The translations under genes were made by a program, and so were the position numbers. A stretch of DNA of 64,000 nucleotides from an uncultured Bacteroidota bacterium (GTDB lineage Bacteria > Bacteroidota > Bacteroidia > Flavobacteriales > Flavobacteriaceae): contig CABZKA010000003.1 of NCBI GenBank assembly GCA_902526165.1, positions 16,064 through 80,063 of the forward strand, read 5' to 3'. The notes beneath the pieces were generated by a model. That model did no database searches and had not been told where the DNA came from. It worked only from the letters and a program-made list of their open reading frames with translations. Positions 1-9,128 of the stretch are shown here, piece after piece (the stretch's first letter is position 1; each line of letters starts with the position of its first letter).

Positions 1-422
1 AAATTCAAAATATCTTTTTTATCTACTAGTGCCAAATCAGACTTGATATTGCCAGATAGATTGTGTGGTCGAACTGTGACATTATCAAGAACATTAACTA
101 ATGGCTCTAAGTAGACCTTTATACTATCAGAACCATATATCTGATCTGTCATTACAATAAGTTGTTTTTTAATTTGAACTGACGAAAAATAAATAGAATC
201 CATTTTTCTGACACCAATTTGAAAGCTTCCTTTTTGATCTGTAATTGTTTTACCACCAGAGTTGGCATTAATAACATGAATTCCACTAATATCAATACTG
301 TCATTTACAACTTCACCAAAAAGTGTTTTAAATTCGGCTGTTTGTGCACAGTTATTTAGTGGGATTAAACTGAAAATAATTAGTGGTAAAAAACTAATTA
401 AGTATTTTTTGATATTTTTCAC
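1..422 (-). CDS. Secreted carboxypeptidase-regulatory-like protein (3' end outside window)
   Basis: Partial gene: the N-terminal 140 or so codons are in the window and the rest lies beyond base 1. I place the start at a GTG at 420-422 because it gives a good signal peptide (KNIKKY, a hydrophobic run, then LNNCAQT) and there is no suitable in-frame ATG. After the signal comes a short beta-rich segment (LFGEVVND...GIHVINANSGGKTITDQKGSFQI) with the pattern of carboxypeptidase-regulatory-like (CarboxypepD_reg, transthyretin-like) domains. These domains are common at the N-terminus of Bacteroidota outer-membrane and cell-surface proteins. It overlaps the upstream gene by 29 bases and resembles it in architecture, so the two may be old duplicates. 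Function unknown. Confidence 0.7.
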   Translation of the reverse strand, partial: MKNIKKYLISFLPLIIFSLIPLNNCAQTAEFKTLFGEVVNDSIDISGIHVINANSGGKTITDQKGSFQIGVRKMDSIYFSSVQIKKQLIVMTDQIYGSDSIKVYLEPLVNVLDNVTVRPHNLSGNIKSDLALVDKKDILN

Positions 423-1134
423 TTTGTTTAACTAAAAAATCTATTAATTCAAATTCATTATCTTTTTTTAACAAAATTCTGGATGGAAAATTATCATCAC
501 AAAAGATTAAAAATTCTTCGATTTTTTCCTTTGGAATGTTAAGATTAGATGTAAAAAATATATCATCATAAAATTCCCTAATCAAATTACTAGGCTTGTA
601 AGAACTCACTACATTTTCTTCTTCTTTATTCTGCTTCAGGTTTTCACGGATAATTTTATATAAATTGATGAAATTTATTCCATCTTGGAGCTTACCTTGT
701 TCATTAATCACATTTGAAACTCTTGTAGATTTATCAAATTTATAGTCATATCTTTTAAACTCTTCTTCCTTTAAATCTAAAAATTTCTCTGTATTTTCTG
801 GTGTTACGACAACTTCATCTAATTCGGTAATTTTATCATTAACATCAATTACTATTCTGTTTTTTTGTAATATATCCTTAGTAATATTTATTTCTCTTAT
901 TTGGTACTGAACAGATGAAAATAAAAGCTTATCATTAAGTTTAACTTGGATTTCAAACTCTCCGTCATTGTTGGTTGTTGTGGCTGCTTGTGAGGTATTA
1001 TTAATCACATTGGCGGATGGGACACTAACGTTTTTATATAAAACTTTTCCTTTGATCCATGTTCGGTAATCAACTTGAGAAAAAGAAGGATTTATAAATA
1101 AAATTATTAATAATGAACTGAGTAAAAATCTCAT
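394..1134 (-). CDS. Secreted protein with carboxypeptidase-like regulatory domain
   Basis: 246 residues. Residues 1-20 form a clean signal peptide ending NPSFSQ, so the product is exported. Residues about 25-110 match the CarboxypepD_reg-like pattern (WIKGKVLYKNVSVPSANVIN...TTTNNDGEFEIQV, then TELDEVVV). The C-terminal half is charged and I do not recognise it. The gene starts one base after the stop of the upstream DUF1080 gene and overlaps the next gene by 29 bases, so the three are probably one transcript. Similar proteins in other Bacteroidota lie at the cell surface, but the domain does not predict a specific activity. Confidence 0.8.
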   Translation of the reverse strand: MRFLLSSLLIILFINPSFSQVDYRTWIKGKVLYKNVSVPSANVINNTSQAATTTNNDGEFEIQVKLNDKLLFSSVQYQIREINITKDILQKNRIVIDVNDKITELDEVVVTPENTEKFLDLKEEEFKRYDYKFDKSTRVSNVINEQGKLQDGINFINLYKIIRENLKQNKEEENVVSSYKPSNLIREFYDDIFFTSNLNIPKEKIEEFLIFCDDNFPSRILLKKDNEFELIDFLVKQSEKYQKILN

Positions 1135-1135
1135 T

Positions 1136-1897
1136 TTAATCCAATGATTTGATTTGAATATTTTTAAATTTTATAGGATGACTTTCAGATTGTAAAGATA
1201 TATATCCCTCCGATAACTTTTTATCTTTCATGTTAAGCATATTTTCAGGCAATCTTCCGTCATCACCATATCTCATATTTGTGTATGTTAAAACGGTTTC
1301 TCCATTTATGATATGATGAGCAATTGAATCATTGTAAACAATGATTTCTGCTTTTACCCAATCATCAGAGTGGTATGTTTTAGATGAAGATTGAGTACAA
1401 TGACTTTTTAATTTTTTAAATTCTATATCTACATCTGTACCAGGCGTACATAAGTTTCCAGTTGGTCTTTTTCCATCACCAAGACCACCTAAAAACTGGG
1501 CTTCTAGGCTTACAGGGAATGATTGGTCAATCAACATGGTTTCAGGATGCTGACTGTGAAACATTATGCCACTATTTTTGGTTGCCCAACCTTCCCCTCC
1601 AATGGCTTGATCTCCAAAAAATTTATACTCTAATTTTAAGTGATAATTTTTATATTTCTTATCTGTGTAATAAATATGACCGAATTTAAAATCAAAGTTA
1701 TCATAATTTTCATATGAAACTTGAATCGCTTCATCAACAACCTTAAAAGTATTTCCGAAATTATCTCCAATCGGATAACCCTTAACCTTTACTGTCCATC
1801 CGTCTAAATTTTTTCCATCAAATATAGTGTCCCATTCACTCTGTTCATTTTTGATTGAACATTGACTGAGGACTAAAAGTATAAGTATTGTTCTCAT
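1136..1897 (-). CDS. DUF1080 (3-keto-disaccharide hydrolase-like) lipoprotein
   Basis: 253 residues with a short lipoprotein signal (LVLSQC, predicted lipidated Cys13), so it probably sits in a membrane facing the periplasm. The body is a single DUF1080 domain, a concanavalin/LamG-like beta-sandwich: W-D-T-I-F-D-G-K-N-L-D-G-W near residue 22, NSGIMFHSQ in the middle, and the closing GYISLQSESHPIKFKNIQIK. Members of this family have been assigned 3-keto-disaccharide hydrolase activity, and many act in carbohydrate catabolism. The substrate cannot be told here because no sugar-utilisation genes are nearby. Its ATG lies only 9 bases after the 3' end of tRNA-Gly on the same strand. Confidence 0.85.
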   Translation of the reverse strand: MRTILILLVLSQCSIKNEQSEWDTIFDGKNLDGWTVKVKGYPIGDNFGNTFKVVDEAIQVSYENYDNFDFKFGHIYYTDKKYKNYHLKLEYKFFGDQAIGGEGWATKNSGIMFHSQHPETMLIDQSFPVSLEAQFLGGLGDGKRPTGNLCTPGTDVDIEFKKLKSHCTQSSSKTYHSDDWVKAEIIVYNDSIAHHIINGETVLTYTNMRYGDDGRLPENMLNMKDKKLSEGYISLQSESHPIKFKNIQIKSLD

Positions 1898-1906
1898 ATA
1901 TTATTG

Positions 1907-1979
1907 AGCGGAAGACCGGGTTCGAACCGGCGACATTCAGCTTGGAAGGCTGACGCTCTACCAGCTGAGCTACTTCCGC
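1907..1979 (-). tRNA. tRNA-Gly (anticodon TCC)
   Basis: The 73-nt cloverleaf folds by hand. Acceptor arms are GCGGAAG and CTTCCGC, the D arm is GCTC/GAGC, the anticodon stem is TCAGC/GCTGA around loop CTTCCAA, and the T loop is TTCGAAC. The anticodon UCC reads GGA/GGG glycine codons. The discriminator base is U73, as is usual in bacterial tRNA-Gly. CCA is not encoded. The 3' end is 9 bases from the start codon of the DUF1080 gene. Confidence 0.97.
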
Positions 1980-2016
1980 ATCATTTTTTTAATTATTTTA
2001 ACTAATAAAACTTACT

Positions 2017-2457
2017 TTGAAAATACGAATAAAAATTATTAATTCTTATGAGTTACATGACATAAGGAGTAAAGTACTTCGAAATGGATTAGATCCTAAA
2101 ATGTGTACATTCGGGGGTGATACAAAAAAAAGTTCAATTCATATCGGAGCCTTTAATAATAACAAGATTTTGGGAGGAGTATCTTTAATTAAGAATAATT
2201 GTAATGAAAATAATGAGGTTGATTGTTTTCAGCTAAGAGGCCTATGCGTTTATAATGAGTTTCAAAATTATGGCATAGGTACAAAAATCATGAGTAAAAT
2301 TGAAAATATAATTTCTGAGAAGAATATTAAATACGTTTGGATGAACGCTCGTGAAAGTGCTGTTAAATTCTATTTAAAATTAGGCTATACTAATTCAAAC
2401 AAATCAAAGATTATAGGAAATATTGGTTTACATTACATGTTGTACAAATACCTATGA
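2017..2457 (+). CDS. GNAT family N-acetyltransferase
   Basis: 146 residues, TTG start. The single acetyltransferase domain shows the GNAT layout. LGGVSLIKN forms the central strand, LRGLCVYNEFQNYGIGTKIM carries the acetyl-CoA pyrophosphate loop (Q-x-x-G-I-G, a variant of the Q/RxxGxG/A motif) near residues 84-103, and ESAVKFYLKLGY is the typical C-terminal helix and strand. The acceptor substrate cannot be predicted. The last four bases overlap the start of the next gene, so the pair is probably co-translated. Both point away from tRNA-Gly. Confidence 0.85.
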   Translation: MKIRIKIINSYELHDIRSKVLRNGLDPKMCTFGGDTKKSSIHIGAFNNNKILGGVSLIKNNCNENNEVDCFQLRGLCVYNEFQNYGIGTKIMSKIENIISEKNIKYVWMNARESAVKFYLKLGYTNSNKSKIIGNIGLHYMLYKYL

Positions 2458-3167
2458 ATAAAAGAAATTTGTTGTGTATCTTAATGCTATTATTGGCTAA
2501 TAGGCTGATGCACGCGCAGGAAATAAATACCGAAATTTTGATTGGAATGGACAATTCTAGGATTGTTAGTGACACAATTCTCCTTGAAAAAAAAACCTAC
2601 AGTGCGTTCATAAAAATGAAAGATGCAGCTGAAAAAGATGGAATTATAATAAAACTTGTTTCTGGATTTAGAGATTTCTACAGACAACAAATAATTTGGA
2701 ATAATAAATACAAAAAATTTACAGATGAATTTTCATTAGATGGTCCCACGGCAATTAAAGAAATTATTAGATTTTCTACAATTCCTGGAACTTCAAGACA
2801 CCATTGGGGAACTGAAATTGATATAATAGATAAAAATTTCGAAAATGAGAAAGATTTACTGATTTCAAAAAAATATGAAGACGGTGGAATCTTTAATTCT
2901 TTAAAAAAGTGGATGGATAAAAATTCAAAAAGATTCGGTTTTTACATTGTTTATGATGATGATAGTGACAGGCCAGGATTTGAATATGAACCATGGCATT
3001 ACACATACAAACCAGTTTCCGATCTATACCAGAGAGAATTTCTTAAGCTTAATTTAAAATCAATAATTTCAAAAACCAAGGTTGAAGGAAAAGAATTTAT
3101 TAATGATGAATTTATCAAAAAATATATTGACGAAAACATCATGGGCATAAGTTCCCATTTAAAATGA
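2454..3167 (+). CDS. M15 family peptidase, VanY-like D-Ala-D-Ala carboxypeptidase
   Basis: 237 residues with a signal peptide (cleavage near LMHAQ, residue 22), so it acts in the periplasm on peptidoglycan stem peptides. The VanY motifs are all present: SGFRDFYRQQ near residue 70, the zinc-binding SRHHWGTEID at 114-123 (ligands His116 and Asp123), and EPWHY at 179-183 (ligand His182). In this family such enzymes remove the terminal D-alanine. The start overlaps the acetyltransferase stop by 4 bases. Specificity could instead be a D,L-carboxypeptidase, since the fold does not separate them. Confidence 0.9.
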   Translation: MNKRNLLCILMLLLANRLMHAQEINTEILIGMDNSRIVSDTILLEKKTYSAFIKMKDAAEKDGIIIKLVSGFRDFYRQQIIWNNKYKKFTDEFSLDGPTAIKEIIRFSTIPGTSRHHWGTEIDIIDKNFENEKDLLISKKYEDGGIFNSLKKWMDKNSKRFGFYIVYDDDSDRPGFEYEPWHYTYKPVSDLYQREFLKLNLKSIISKTKVEGKEFINDEFIKKYIDENIMGISSHLK

Positions 3168-3179
3168 TTTTTTTATGTC

Positions 3180-3187
3180 TAAATTTG
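3180..3187 (+). promoter_or_regulatory. Candidate Bacteroidota -7 element before gpmI
   Basis: TAAATTTG fits the Bacteroidota consensus TAnnTTTG and lies 16 bases before the TTG start of gpmI, in the 36-base gap after the VanY-like gene. I see no clear TTTG -33 partner. Confidence 0.4.
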
Positions 3188-3203
3188 AATTTAAAATAGA
3201 TTC

Positions 3204-4724
3204 TTGAAAATTAACAAAAAAGTACTTCTCATGATTTTAGATGGTTGGGGAATTGCCAATCAACCTGAAAAATCTGCAATTTCAAAAGCACAGACACCTA
3301 ATTATAATAATTATTTGAAAAAGTTTCCAAATGCCAAATTATTAACTCACGGAGAACATGTAGGTTTACCTTTAGGGCAAATGGGAAATAGTGAGGTTGG
3401 TCACATGAATATAGGAAGCGGAAGGGTTGTCATGCAAGAATTAGCAAAAATTAATTTTGATATTAAAAATAATTGCTTTGATAAAGATAAAGTCTTGTCA
3501 AAAAAAATCGAAAAATCAATTCGAAATGACAAGAACATTCACATAATTGGTTTGGTTTCCAATGGTGGAGTTCATTCACACATTGATCATCTAAAACATA
3601 TTATCAATATGACAGATCAAATGAATGCAAAAAATGTATTTATACATGCATTCACAGATGGTAGAGATGTCGATCCAAAATCAGGATTAAATTTTATTTC
3701 TGAGTTAATTGAATTTACAAAAAACAAATCAGCTGAATTAGCATCTCTGTGTGGAAGGTATTACTCAATGGACAGAGATCAAAGGTGGGAGCGAATAAAA
3801 GAAGCTTATGACCTTTTAGTAAATGGTGTTGGAGAATTGACTAAAGATGTATTAAACACTATAAAGATGTCTTATAACAGAGGGATAACTGATGAGTTTA
3901 TGCCTCCAATAGTTTTAGAAAAAAATGGAAGACCAATTACAAAAGTTTTGAGTGGTGATTTGGTCATATTTTTTAATTTTAGAACTGATAGAGGAAGGCA
4001 ATTGACAGAGGCTTTAACTCAAAAAAATATTCCAGATTATGGAATGGAATACATTGATATTGATTTGGTTACAATGACTGTCTATAATGATGATTTTGTA
4101 AAAGTGGATAGCATTTATAAAAAGGATATATTAGAAGATACACTTGGTCAAATTCTTTCAATGAATAATAAAAAACAAATTAGAATTGCTGAAACTGAGA
4201 AGTATCCTCATGTTACATTTTTCTTTAATGGAGGAAATGAAAAAATTTTGAAAGATGAAAAAAGAATTATGTGCAATTCACCAAAGGTTGCAACATATGA
4301 TCTAAGGCCTGAAATGAGCGCATATGAAATTGTTACTAAAATTACCCCGGAGATTGAATCACAGTCAGCTGAGTTCATTTGTCTTAATTTTGCAAATCCA
4401 GATATGGTTGGACATACAGGTAATTTTAGTGCAGCAGTTAGAGCATGTGAAGTAGTTGATGATTGTATGGGTATGGTAGTAGATAAATGTATTGAAAATA
4501 ATTACTCAATAATCATAATTGCAGACCACGGAAATAGTGATATTATGATTAACAATGATGGGTCTGTAAATACAGCTCACACGACAAATCCCGTTCCAAT
4601 AATTGTAATGGACAAACAAGTAAAAAAAGTTGAGAATGGAATTTTAGCAGATATTGCTCCAACAGTGCTAAAACTGTTGGATATTAAGCAACCTAAACGA
4701 ATGACAGGAAAAATATTAGTATGA
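3204..4724 (+). CDS. gpmI: 2,3-bisphosphoglycerate-independent phosphoglycerate mutase
   Basis: 506 residues, the normal length for this cytosolic glycolytic enzyme, which interconverts 3- and 2-phosphoglycerate. It belongs to the alkaline-phosphatase-like superfamily and uses two metal ions. Visible signatures are ILDGWG (Asp13, metal ligand), GNSEVGH at 61-67 with the phosphorylated Ser63, FTDGRDVDP, GRYYSMDRD, and the late metal motifs NPDMVGHTG and IADHGNSD. The start is TTG at 3204, because the first in-frame ATG falls inside the conserved MILDGWG strand. The next gene overlaps its stop by 4 bases. Confidence 0.97.
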   Translation: MKINKKVLLMILDGWGIANQPEKSAISKAQTPNYNNYLKKFPNAKLLTHGEHVGLPLGQMGNSEVGHMNIGSGRVVMQELAKINFDIKNNCFDKDKVLSKKIEKSIRNDKNIHIIGLVSNGGVHSHIDHLKHIINMTDQMNAKNVFIHAFTDGRDVDPKSGLNFISELIEFTKNKSAELASLCGRYYSMDRDQRWERIKEAYDLLVNGVGELTKDVLNTIKMSYNRGITDEFMPPIVLEKNGRPITKVLSGDLVIFFNFRTDRGRQLTEALTQKNIPDYGMEYIDIDLVTMTVYNDDFVKVDSIYKKDILEDTLGQILSMNNKKQIRIAETEKYPHVTFFFNGGNEKILKDEKRIMCNSPKVATYDLRPEMSAYEIVTKITPEIESQSAEFICLNFANPDMVGHTGNFSAAVRACEVVDDCMGMVVDKCIENNYSIIIIADHGNSDIMINNDGSVNTAHTTNPVPIIVMDKQVKKVENGILADIAPTVLKLLDIKQPKRMTGKILV

Positions 4725-5263
4725 AGAAATTTATAATCGTTTTTACAATTATTTTTTTTTCATGTGATAACATGAAAAAAAATAAACAGACGGACATTGA
4801 TACAAATGAATTAGAATATGTTGATTTAATTGGTGAGTTTTCAAGAAAAGATTTGTCACATACATTATATAGTTCATGGTTTGACAAAAATTACGAAAGC
4901 TACATCGTTGATGAAGAAAGTGCTGATAAAATAAAGGATTATATTACCAGAGATCTCAAAATAAAAGTTATTATGGGGACATGGTGCTCAGATAGCCGTG
5001 AAAATGTTCCTTCATTTTTTAAGTTGATGGATTATTTAAATATCAAGAAAAGAAATATTGATTTAATCGGATTAGATCTAAATAAAGAGAATCCAAATGG
5101 CGACGAGAAAACCTATGAAATAATAAACGTTCCAACATTTATTTTTTATAAAAAAAATATTGAGATTAATAGAATTGTTGAAATAACACTCGAATCTTTT
5201 GAAAAAGATATTTTAAAAATTTTGGACGGATCTGGTTACGAAAATGCCTACTATGGATTCTAA
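4721..5263 (+). CDS. Thioredoxin-family lipoprotein with a single active-site cysteine
   Basis: 180 residues. A lipoprotein signal (IIFFSC, Cys15) suggests anchoring in a periplasm-facing membrane. The body has a thioredoxin fold: IKVIMGTWCSDSREN around residues 83-97 and VPTFIFYKKN with the cis-proline. The usual CxxC is Cys-Ser-Asp-Ser, so the resolving cysteine is absent. As I recall, related flavobacterial proteins also carry TWCxDS, so this is probably a family trait and not decay. It may work as a reductase with glutathione-like chemistry or be structural. It overlaps gpmI by 4 bases and map by up to 20. Confidence 0.8.
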   Translation: MKKFIIVFTIIFFSCDNMKKNKQTDIDTNELEYVDLIGEFSRKDLSHTLYSSWFDKNYESYIVDEESADKIKDYITRDLKIKVIMGTWCSDSRENVPSFFKLMDYLNIKKRNIDLIGLDLNKENPNGDEKTYEIINVPTFIFYKKNIEINRIVEITLESFEKDILKILDGSGYENAYYGF

Positions 5264-6083
5264 AAAGGTTGTTTTAAAAAGTTTAGAAGAAATTGCTAAA
5301 ATAAAAAAAAGTGCTCAACTAGTATCAAAAACTTTGGGTATGCTTGCAAAAGAAATTAAACCTGGTGTTGATACAATATACTTAGATAAAATTGCCGAGG
5401 AATTCATAAGGGATCATAATGGAATTCCTGGGTTTTTAGGAATGTATGGTTTTCCAAATACACTATGTGTAAGTACAAACCATGAAGTTGTTCATGGCAT
5501 ACCAAATGATGAACCCCTAAAAGAAGGAGATATTGTTTCAATTGATTGTGGAGTACTAATGAACGATTTTTATGGAGATCATGCATATACTTTTGAGGTT
5601 GGTGAAGTAAGTAATGACATAAAAAAACTTCTAAAAACAGCAAAGGAGTCGCTGTACATTGGAATAGATAATTTCAGGGATGGAAACAGGGTTGGTGACA
5701 TCAGCTACTCAGTACAAAAACATAATGAATCAAAAGGATATGGTGTTGTCAAAGAGCTTGTTGGTCATGGTTTGGGAAAAAGTTTACACGAAAAGCCAGA
5801 AGTTCCGAATTTTGGAAAAAGAGGAAGTGGAAAGAAATTTATAAATGGTATGGTACTAGCGATCGAGCCCATGATCAATATGGGCACTGACCAAGTAGTT
5901 CACTCATCGGATGGTTGGACTGTAGAGACTAAAGATGGGATGCCAAGCGCCCATTATGAACATAACATAGCTCTAATAAATGGTGCACCTAAATTATTGT
6001 CAACATTTGATTTTATCTACGATAACTTAGGAATTAAATCTGACGAAGAAAAAAAGTTTAAGTGGAATGCAAAGATTAGTTAA
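5244..6083 (+). CDS. map: Type I methionine aminopeptidase
   Basis: 279 residues, or 276 if ATG 5253 is used, which would reduce the overlap with the upstream gene. It removes the initiator methionine from new proteins in the cytosol. The pita-bread fold signatures are present: NTLCVSTNHEVVHGIP (substrate His), DIVSIDCGVLMNDFYGDHAYTF (two metal-binding Asp), ELVGHGLGKSLHEKP (metal His), MVLAIEPM (metal Glu) and SAHYEHNIAL (final Glu). It lacks the N-terminal zinc-finger extension, as expected for the bacterial type. It overlaps the following methyltransferase by 17 bases. Confidence 0.96.
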   Translation: MPTMDSKKVVLKSLEEIAKIKKSAQLVSKTLGMLAKEIKPGVDTIYLDKIAEEFIRDHNGIPGFLGMYGFPNTLCVSTNHEVVHGIPNDEPLKEGDIVSIDCGVLMNDFYGDHAYTFEVGEVSNDIKKLLKTAKESLYIGIDNFRDGNRVGDISYSVQKHNESKGYGVVKELVGHGLGKSLHEKPEVPNFGKRGSGKKFINGMVLAIEPMINMGTDQVVHSSDGWTVETKDGMPSAHYEHNIALINGAPKLLSTFDFIYDNLGIKSDEEKKFKWNAKIS

Positions 6084-6831
6084 AATTGTTTTAAATCTTT
6101 TTTCAAGGAAATTTCTCATAAAAACCAGCCTATTATTAAAACCTTTTCTAGAACTAATATTGACTGGTAATAAATTTCATGATCCAATTAATAATAAATC
6201 TTATTCTTATTTTTTCCCATATGGATACAATAAACTTAGAAAAAATGCCTTATCACCTGGAACATTATCGTTAGAGAGACACAGACTTCTTTGGGTATTT
6301 TTAAAAAATGAGACTGATTTTTTTAATAAAGGCAATAAAATATTACATATTGCCCCAGAACAATGTTTTTATAATAATTTTAAAGAGAATTTTGTTACAT
6401 ATATAACTTGTGATCTCAATTCTCCGTTAGCAGAGATAAAGGCTGATGTTTGTAATCTCCCTTTCAAAGAAAATGAATTTGACTTCGTTTTGTGTAACCA
6501 CGTCTTAGAACATGTCTATGACGATGAAAAAGCTATGAGAGAAATATATAGGGTTGTAAAATTTGAGGGAAAAGCAATACTACAAGTTCCAATTAATAAT
6601 AAATTAGAAAAAACTCTTGATGGAAGGAATACAGAAGATGTAAATGTAAGAAACAAACTTTTTGGTCAATATGACCATTTGAGAGCTTATGGATTGGACT
6701 ACTATGAAAAATTAATCCAAGTTGGTTTCAAAGTCGAAAAAATTGATCAAACAAAAAAGATGGATGAATCACTGATTAGGAAATACAGTATTGTAAAAGG
6801 CGAAATAATACCTTACTGCACTAAGGTTTAG
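6067..6831 (+). CDS. Class I SAM-dependent methyltransferase
   Basis: 254 residues with a Methyltransf_11-type Rossmann core: KILHIAPEQCF near residue 95 in place of the usual glycine-rich motif I, DVCNLPFKENEFDFVLCNHVLEHV near residues 127-150 (motifs II and III), and YRVVKFEGKAILQVP after it. The first 60 residues are basic and partly hydrophobic and could lie against the membrane. It starts inside map. Its last codon shares bases with the stop of apbE on the other strand. The substrate is unknown. The adjacency to map also occurs in other flavobacteria, from memory. Confidence 0.85.
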   Translation: MQRLVKIVLNLFSRKFLIKTSLLLKPFLELILTGNKFHDPINNKSYSYFFPYGYNKLRKNALSPGTLSLERHRLLWVFLKNETDFFNKGNKILHIAPEQCFYNNFKENFVTYITCDLNSPLAEIKADVCNLPFKENEFDFVLCNHVLEHVYDDEKAMREIYRVVKFEGKAILQVPINNKLEKTLDGRNTEDVNVRNKLFGQYDHLRAYGLDYYEKLIQVGFKVEKIDQTKKMDESLIRKYSIVKGEIIPYCTKV

Positions 6832-7847
6832 AAAATAAATTCCTCGAATCCCTCTGAGATAAAACTTTTAAGTTCATCATTATCGTCCAAATAAATAATC
6901 AAACTCTCAATTTCATCATTTTCTTGGGTTAATTTTTGAGCATTATCTAGGCTTCCTGCCATCATCGCAGTTGCATAAGCATCAGAGAGAAAACAAGATC
7001 TTGATAATACAGAAACACTAAAAACATTCGTTTGTTCAAATTGTCCATTTATTGGATTAATTATATGAACATATTTTTTTCCTGTTACACTATCAATCCT
7101 GAAGTTTCTATAATTTCCAGATGTTGCAATAGCAGCATTCTTAAGTCTTATTCTTGTATAAAACTTATCATCTACTCTGTCAGGAAGAGGGTTATCTATT
7201 GCGATAGACCAAAACATATCCTTAAAATGATTTTTACCAGATGATCTGATCTCTCCTCCAATGTCAACCATGTAATCATTAATGGATTTGGAATTTAAAA
7301 ATTCGGATATTACATCAACAGCGTACCCTTTTGCGATTGCATTAAAATCAAGCTTAGATTTATAATTTAGTTTTTTAACTTGTCTATCTACAATATCAAT
7401 CTTATCAAAACCAACTGTACTTAGAATTATGTTCAACGAATCTTGAGAAATTATATTTTCGGTTTTTGTGGGTCCAAAACCAGCATATTCCAATAATGTT
7501 CCAATCGATGGGTCAAAATAACCACTCGTTTTTTCGTGTATTATCTTGGATTTTTTGAAAACATCAATAAATAAATCATCCAAAAGAACTTCTTCATTTC
7601 TGTTTACCTTAGAAATTATAGAGGATGAAATATATGTTGATAATGAATTATTAAAGTGATCAAATATGGAGTCAATCTCTTTATCAATAATTGGATTTTT
7701 TTCATCATGCTCAAAAAATTTTATTTGATAATATGTACCAAAAGTTGAACCTTTTAAAACTGTATAATTAGGTTCAATATCACAAGAAAAATTTAATATT
7801 AGAAGAACTAAAAAAAGTTTTTTAATCCTAGCCTCCAAAATCATCAA
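6828..7847 (-). CDS. apbE: FAD:protein FMN transferase
   Basis: 339 residues. This Mg-dependent flavin transferase covalently attaches FMN to threonines in NqrB and NqrC. It carries a lipoprotein-type signal (LILNFSC, Cys22), so it works outside the inner membrane. ApbE signatures are [28 protein letters not shown] [26 protein letters not shown] and the C-terminal [16 protein letters not shown]. It overlaps nqrF by 20 bases as the last gene of the nqr operon, which places the maturation enzyme with its target complex. Confidence 0.96.
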   Translation of the reverse strand: MMILEARIKKLFLVLLILNFSCDIEPNYTVLKGSTFGTYYQIKFFEHDEKNPIIDKEIDSIFDHFNNSLSTYISSSIISKVNRNEEVLLDDLFIDVFKKSKIIHEKTSGYFDPSIGTLLEYAGFGPTKTENIISQDSLNIILSTVGFDKIDIVDRQVKKLNYKSKLDFNAIAKGYAVDVISEFLNSKSINDYMVDIGGEIRSSGKNHFKDMFWSIAIDNPLPDRVDDKFYTRIRLKNAAIATSGNYRNFRIDSVTGKKYVHIINPINGQFEQTNVFSVSVLSRSCFLSDAYATAMMAGSLDNAQKLTQENDEIESLIIYLDDNDELKSFISEGFEEFIF

Positions 7848-9126
7848 ATCTTATATTTTCAGGGGGAACTCCAAAATCAAGCGCCATTTTCTCTACAGCT
7901 AAGTTCATTAATGGTGGTCCACAATAGTACACCTCTATATCCTCAGGTGAATCATGATGTTGTAGGTAATTGTCAATAACAGCTTGATGTATAAAACCAG
8001 TGAAGCCATCACCCTCTCCGTCCAGGCTATCTTTTACTTTCCAGTTATCTTCCTCTAATGGTTCAGAAAGAGCAATATAGAATTTAAAATTCGGGTAATC
8101 TTTTTCTAATGATCTAAAATGATCGACATAAAATAATTCTCTTTTTGACCTTCCACCATACCAAAAATTTACCTTTCTTCCAGTTTTAATTGTTCTAAAC
8201 AATTGGTACAAATGAGATCTCATTGGTGCCATTCCAGCACCCCCACCAACATATAGCATTTCAGCTTCAGATTCATTTATAAAAAACTCACCATAAGGAC
8301 CGGAAATAGTCACTGTATCACCAGGCTTTTTTGAAAAAATGTAAGAGGATGCTACACCAGGGTTAACATCCATCCATTTATTAACTTTTCTATCCCAGGG
8401 TGGGGTAGCAATTCTTACATTAAGCATAACTTCTTTTCCCTCTGCAGGGTATGATGCCATTGAGTATGCTCTTTCAACATCATCATCATTTTTCATTTTC
8501 AGATCCCACAATCCAAAATTATCCCATTCTAATTTAAACTTTTCAGGATCATCAGGATGTTCTTTTGGATGTGATGTTATATCAATATCACTATAATTCA
8601 CCTCACACTTTGGTATTTCAATTTGAATATAACCTCCAGCTTTATAATTCATTTCTTCAGGCAGTTCAACAACAAACTCTTTAATGAACGAAGCAACATT
8701 ATAGTTTCTAACAACTTTAGCCTCAAACTTCTTTATTCCGAAAACTTCCTCAGGAACATGAATATTCATATTTTCCTTAACCTTAACCTGACAACCTAGT
8801 CTCCACCCATCTTTTATTTCTTTTCTTGAAAAATGTGGTTTTTCAGTTGGTAATATTTCACCACCCCCATCGTTTACAATGCATTTGCACTGAACACAAG
8901 TACCTCCCCCACCACATGCAGATGGAAGGAAAACTTTATTGTCACCAAGTGTTGACAATAAGGTACTACCTGAGTTTACCTCAATCTCTTTTTCGTCATT
9001 AATCAAAATCTTAACTGGACCAGAGGGCAACAACTTTGCTTTAACACCCAGCAGCATTGATACTAATAAGAAAATAATTACTATAAATATTATTGTACTA
9101 AATAAAATATATGATGTAATATCCAT
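7828..9126 (-). CDS. nqrF: Na+-translocating NADH:quinone reductase subunit F
   Basis: 432 residues. This is the NADH-oxidising entry subunit of the NQR sodium pump. One N-terminal membrane helix (residues 5-27) is followed by a [2Fe-2S] ferredoxin domain with Cys71, Cys77, Cys80 and Cys112 ([10 protein letters not shown]...GCQV). A ferredoxin-reductase-like module follows, with the FAD motif RAYSMASYP and the NADH motif [15 protein letters not shown], and the C-terminus is [11 protein letters not shown]...FDDFGG. It starts 2 bases after nqrE. All cofactor residues expected for a working subunit are present. Confidence 0.98.
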   Translation of the reverse strand: MDITSYILFSTIIFIVIIFLLVSMLLGVKAKLLPSGPVKILINDEKEIEVNSGSTLLSTLGDNKVFLPSACGGGGTCVQCKCIVNDGGGEILPTEKPHFSRKEIKDGWRLGCQVKVKENMNIHVPEEVFGIKKFEAKVVRNYNVASFIKEFVVELPEEMNYKAGGYIQIEIPKCEVNYSDIDITSHPKEHPDDPEKFKLEWDNFGLWDLKMKNDDDVERAYSMASYPAEGKEVMLNVRIATPPWDRKVNKWMDVNPGVASSYIFSKKPGDTVTISGPYGEFFINESEAEMLYVGGGAGMAPMRSHLYQLFRTIKTGRKVNFWYGGRSKRELFYVDHFRSLEKDYPNFKFYIALSEPLEEDNWKVKDSLDGEGDGFTGFIHQAVIDNYLQHHDSPEDIEVYYCGPPLMNLAVEKMALDFGVPPENIRFDDFGG

Positions 9127-9128
9127 TT

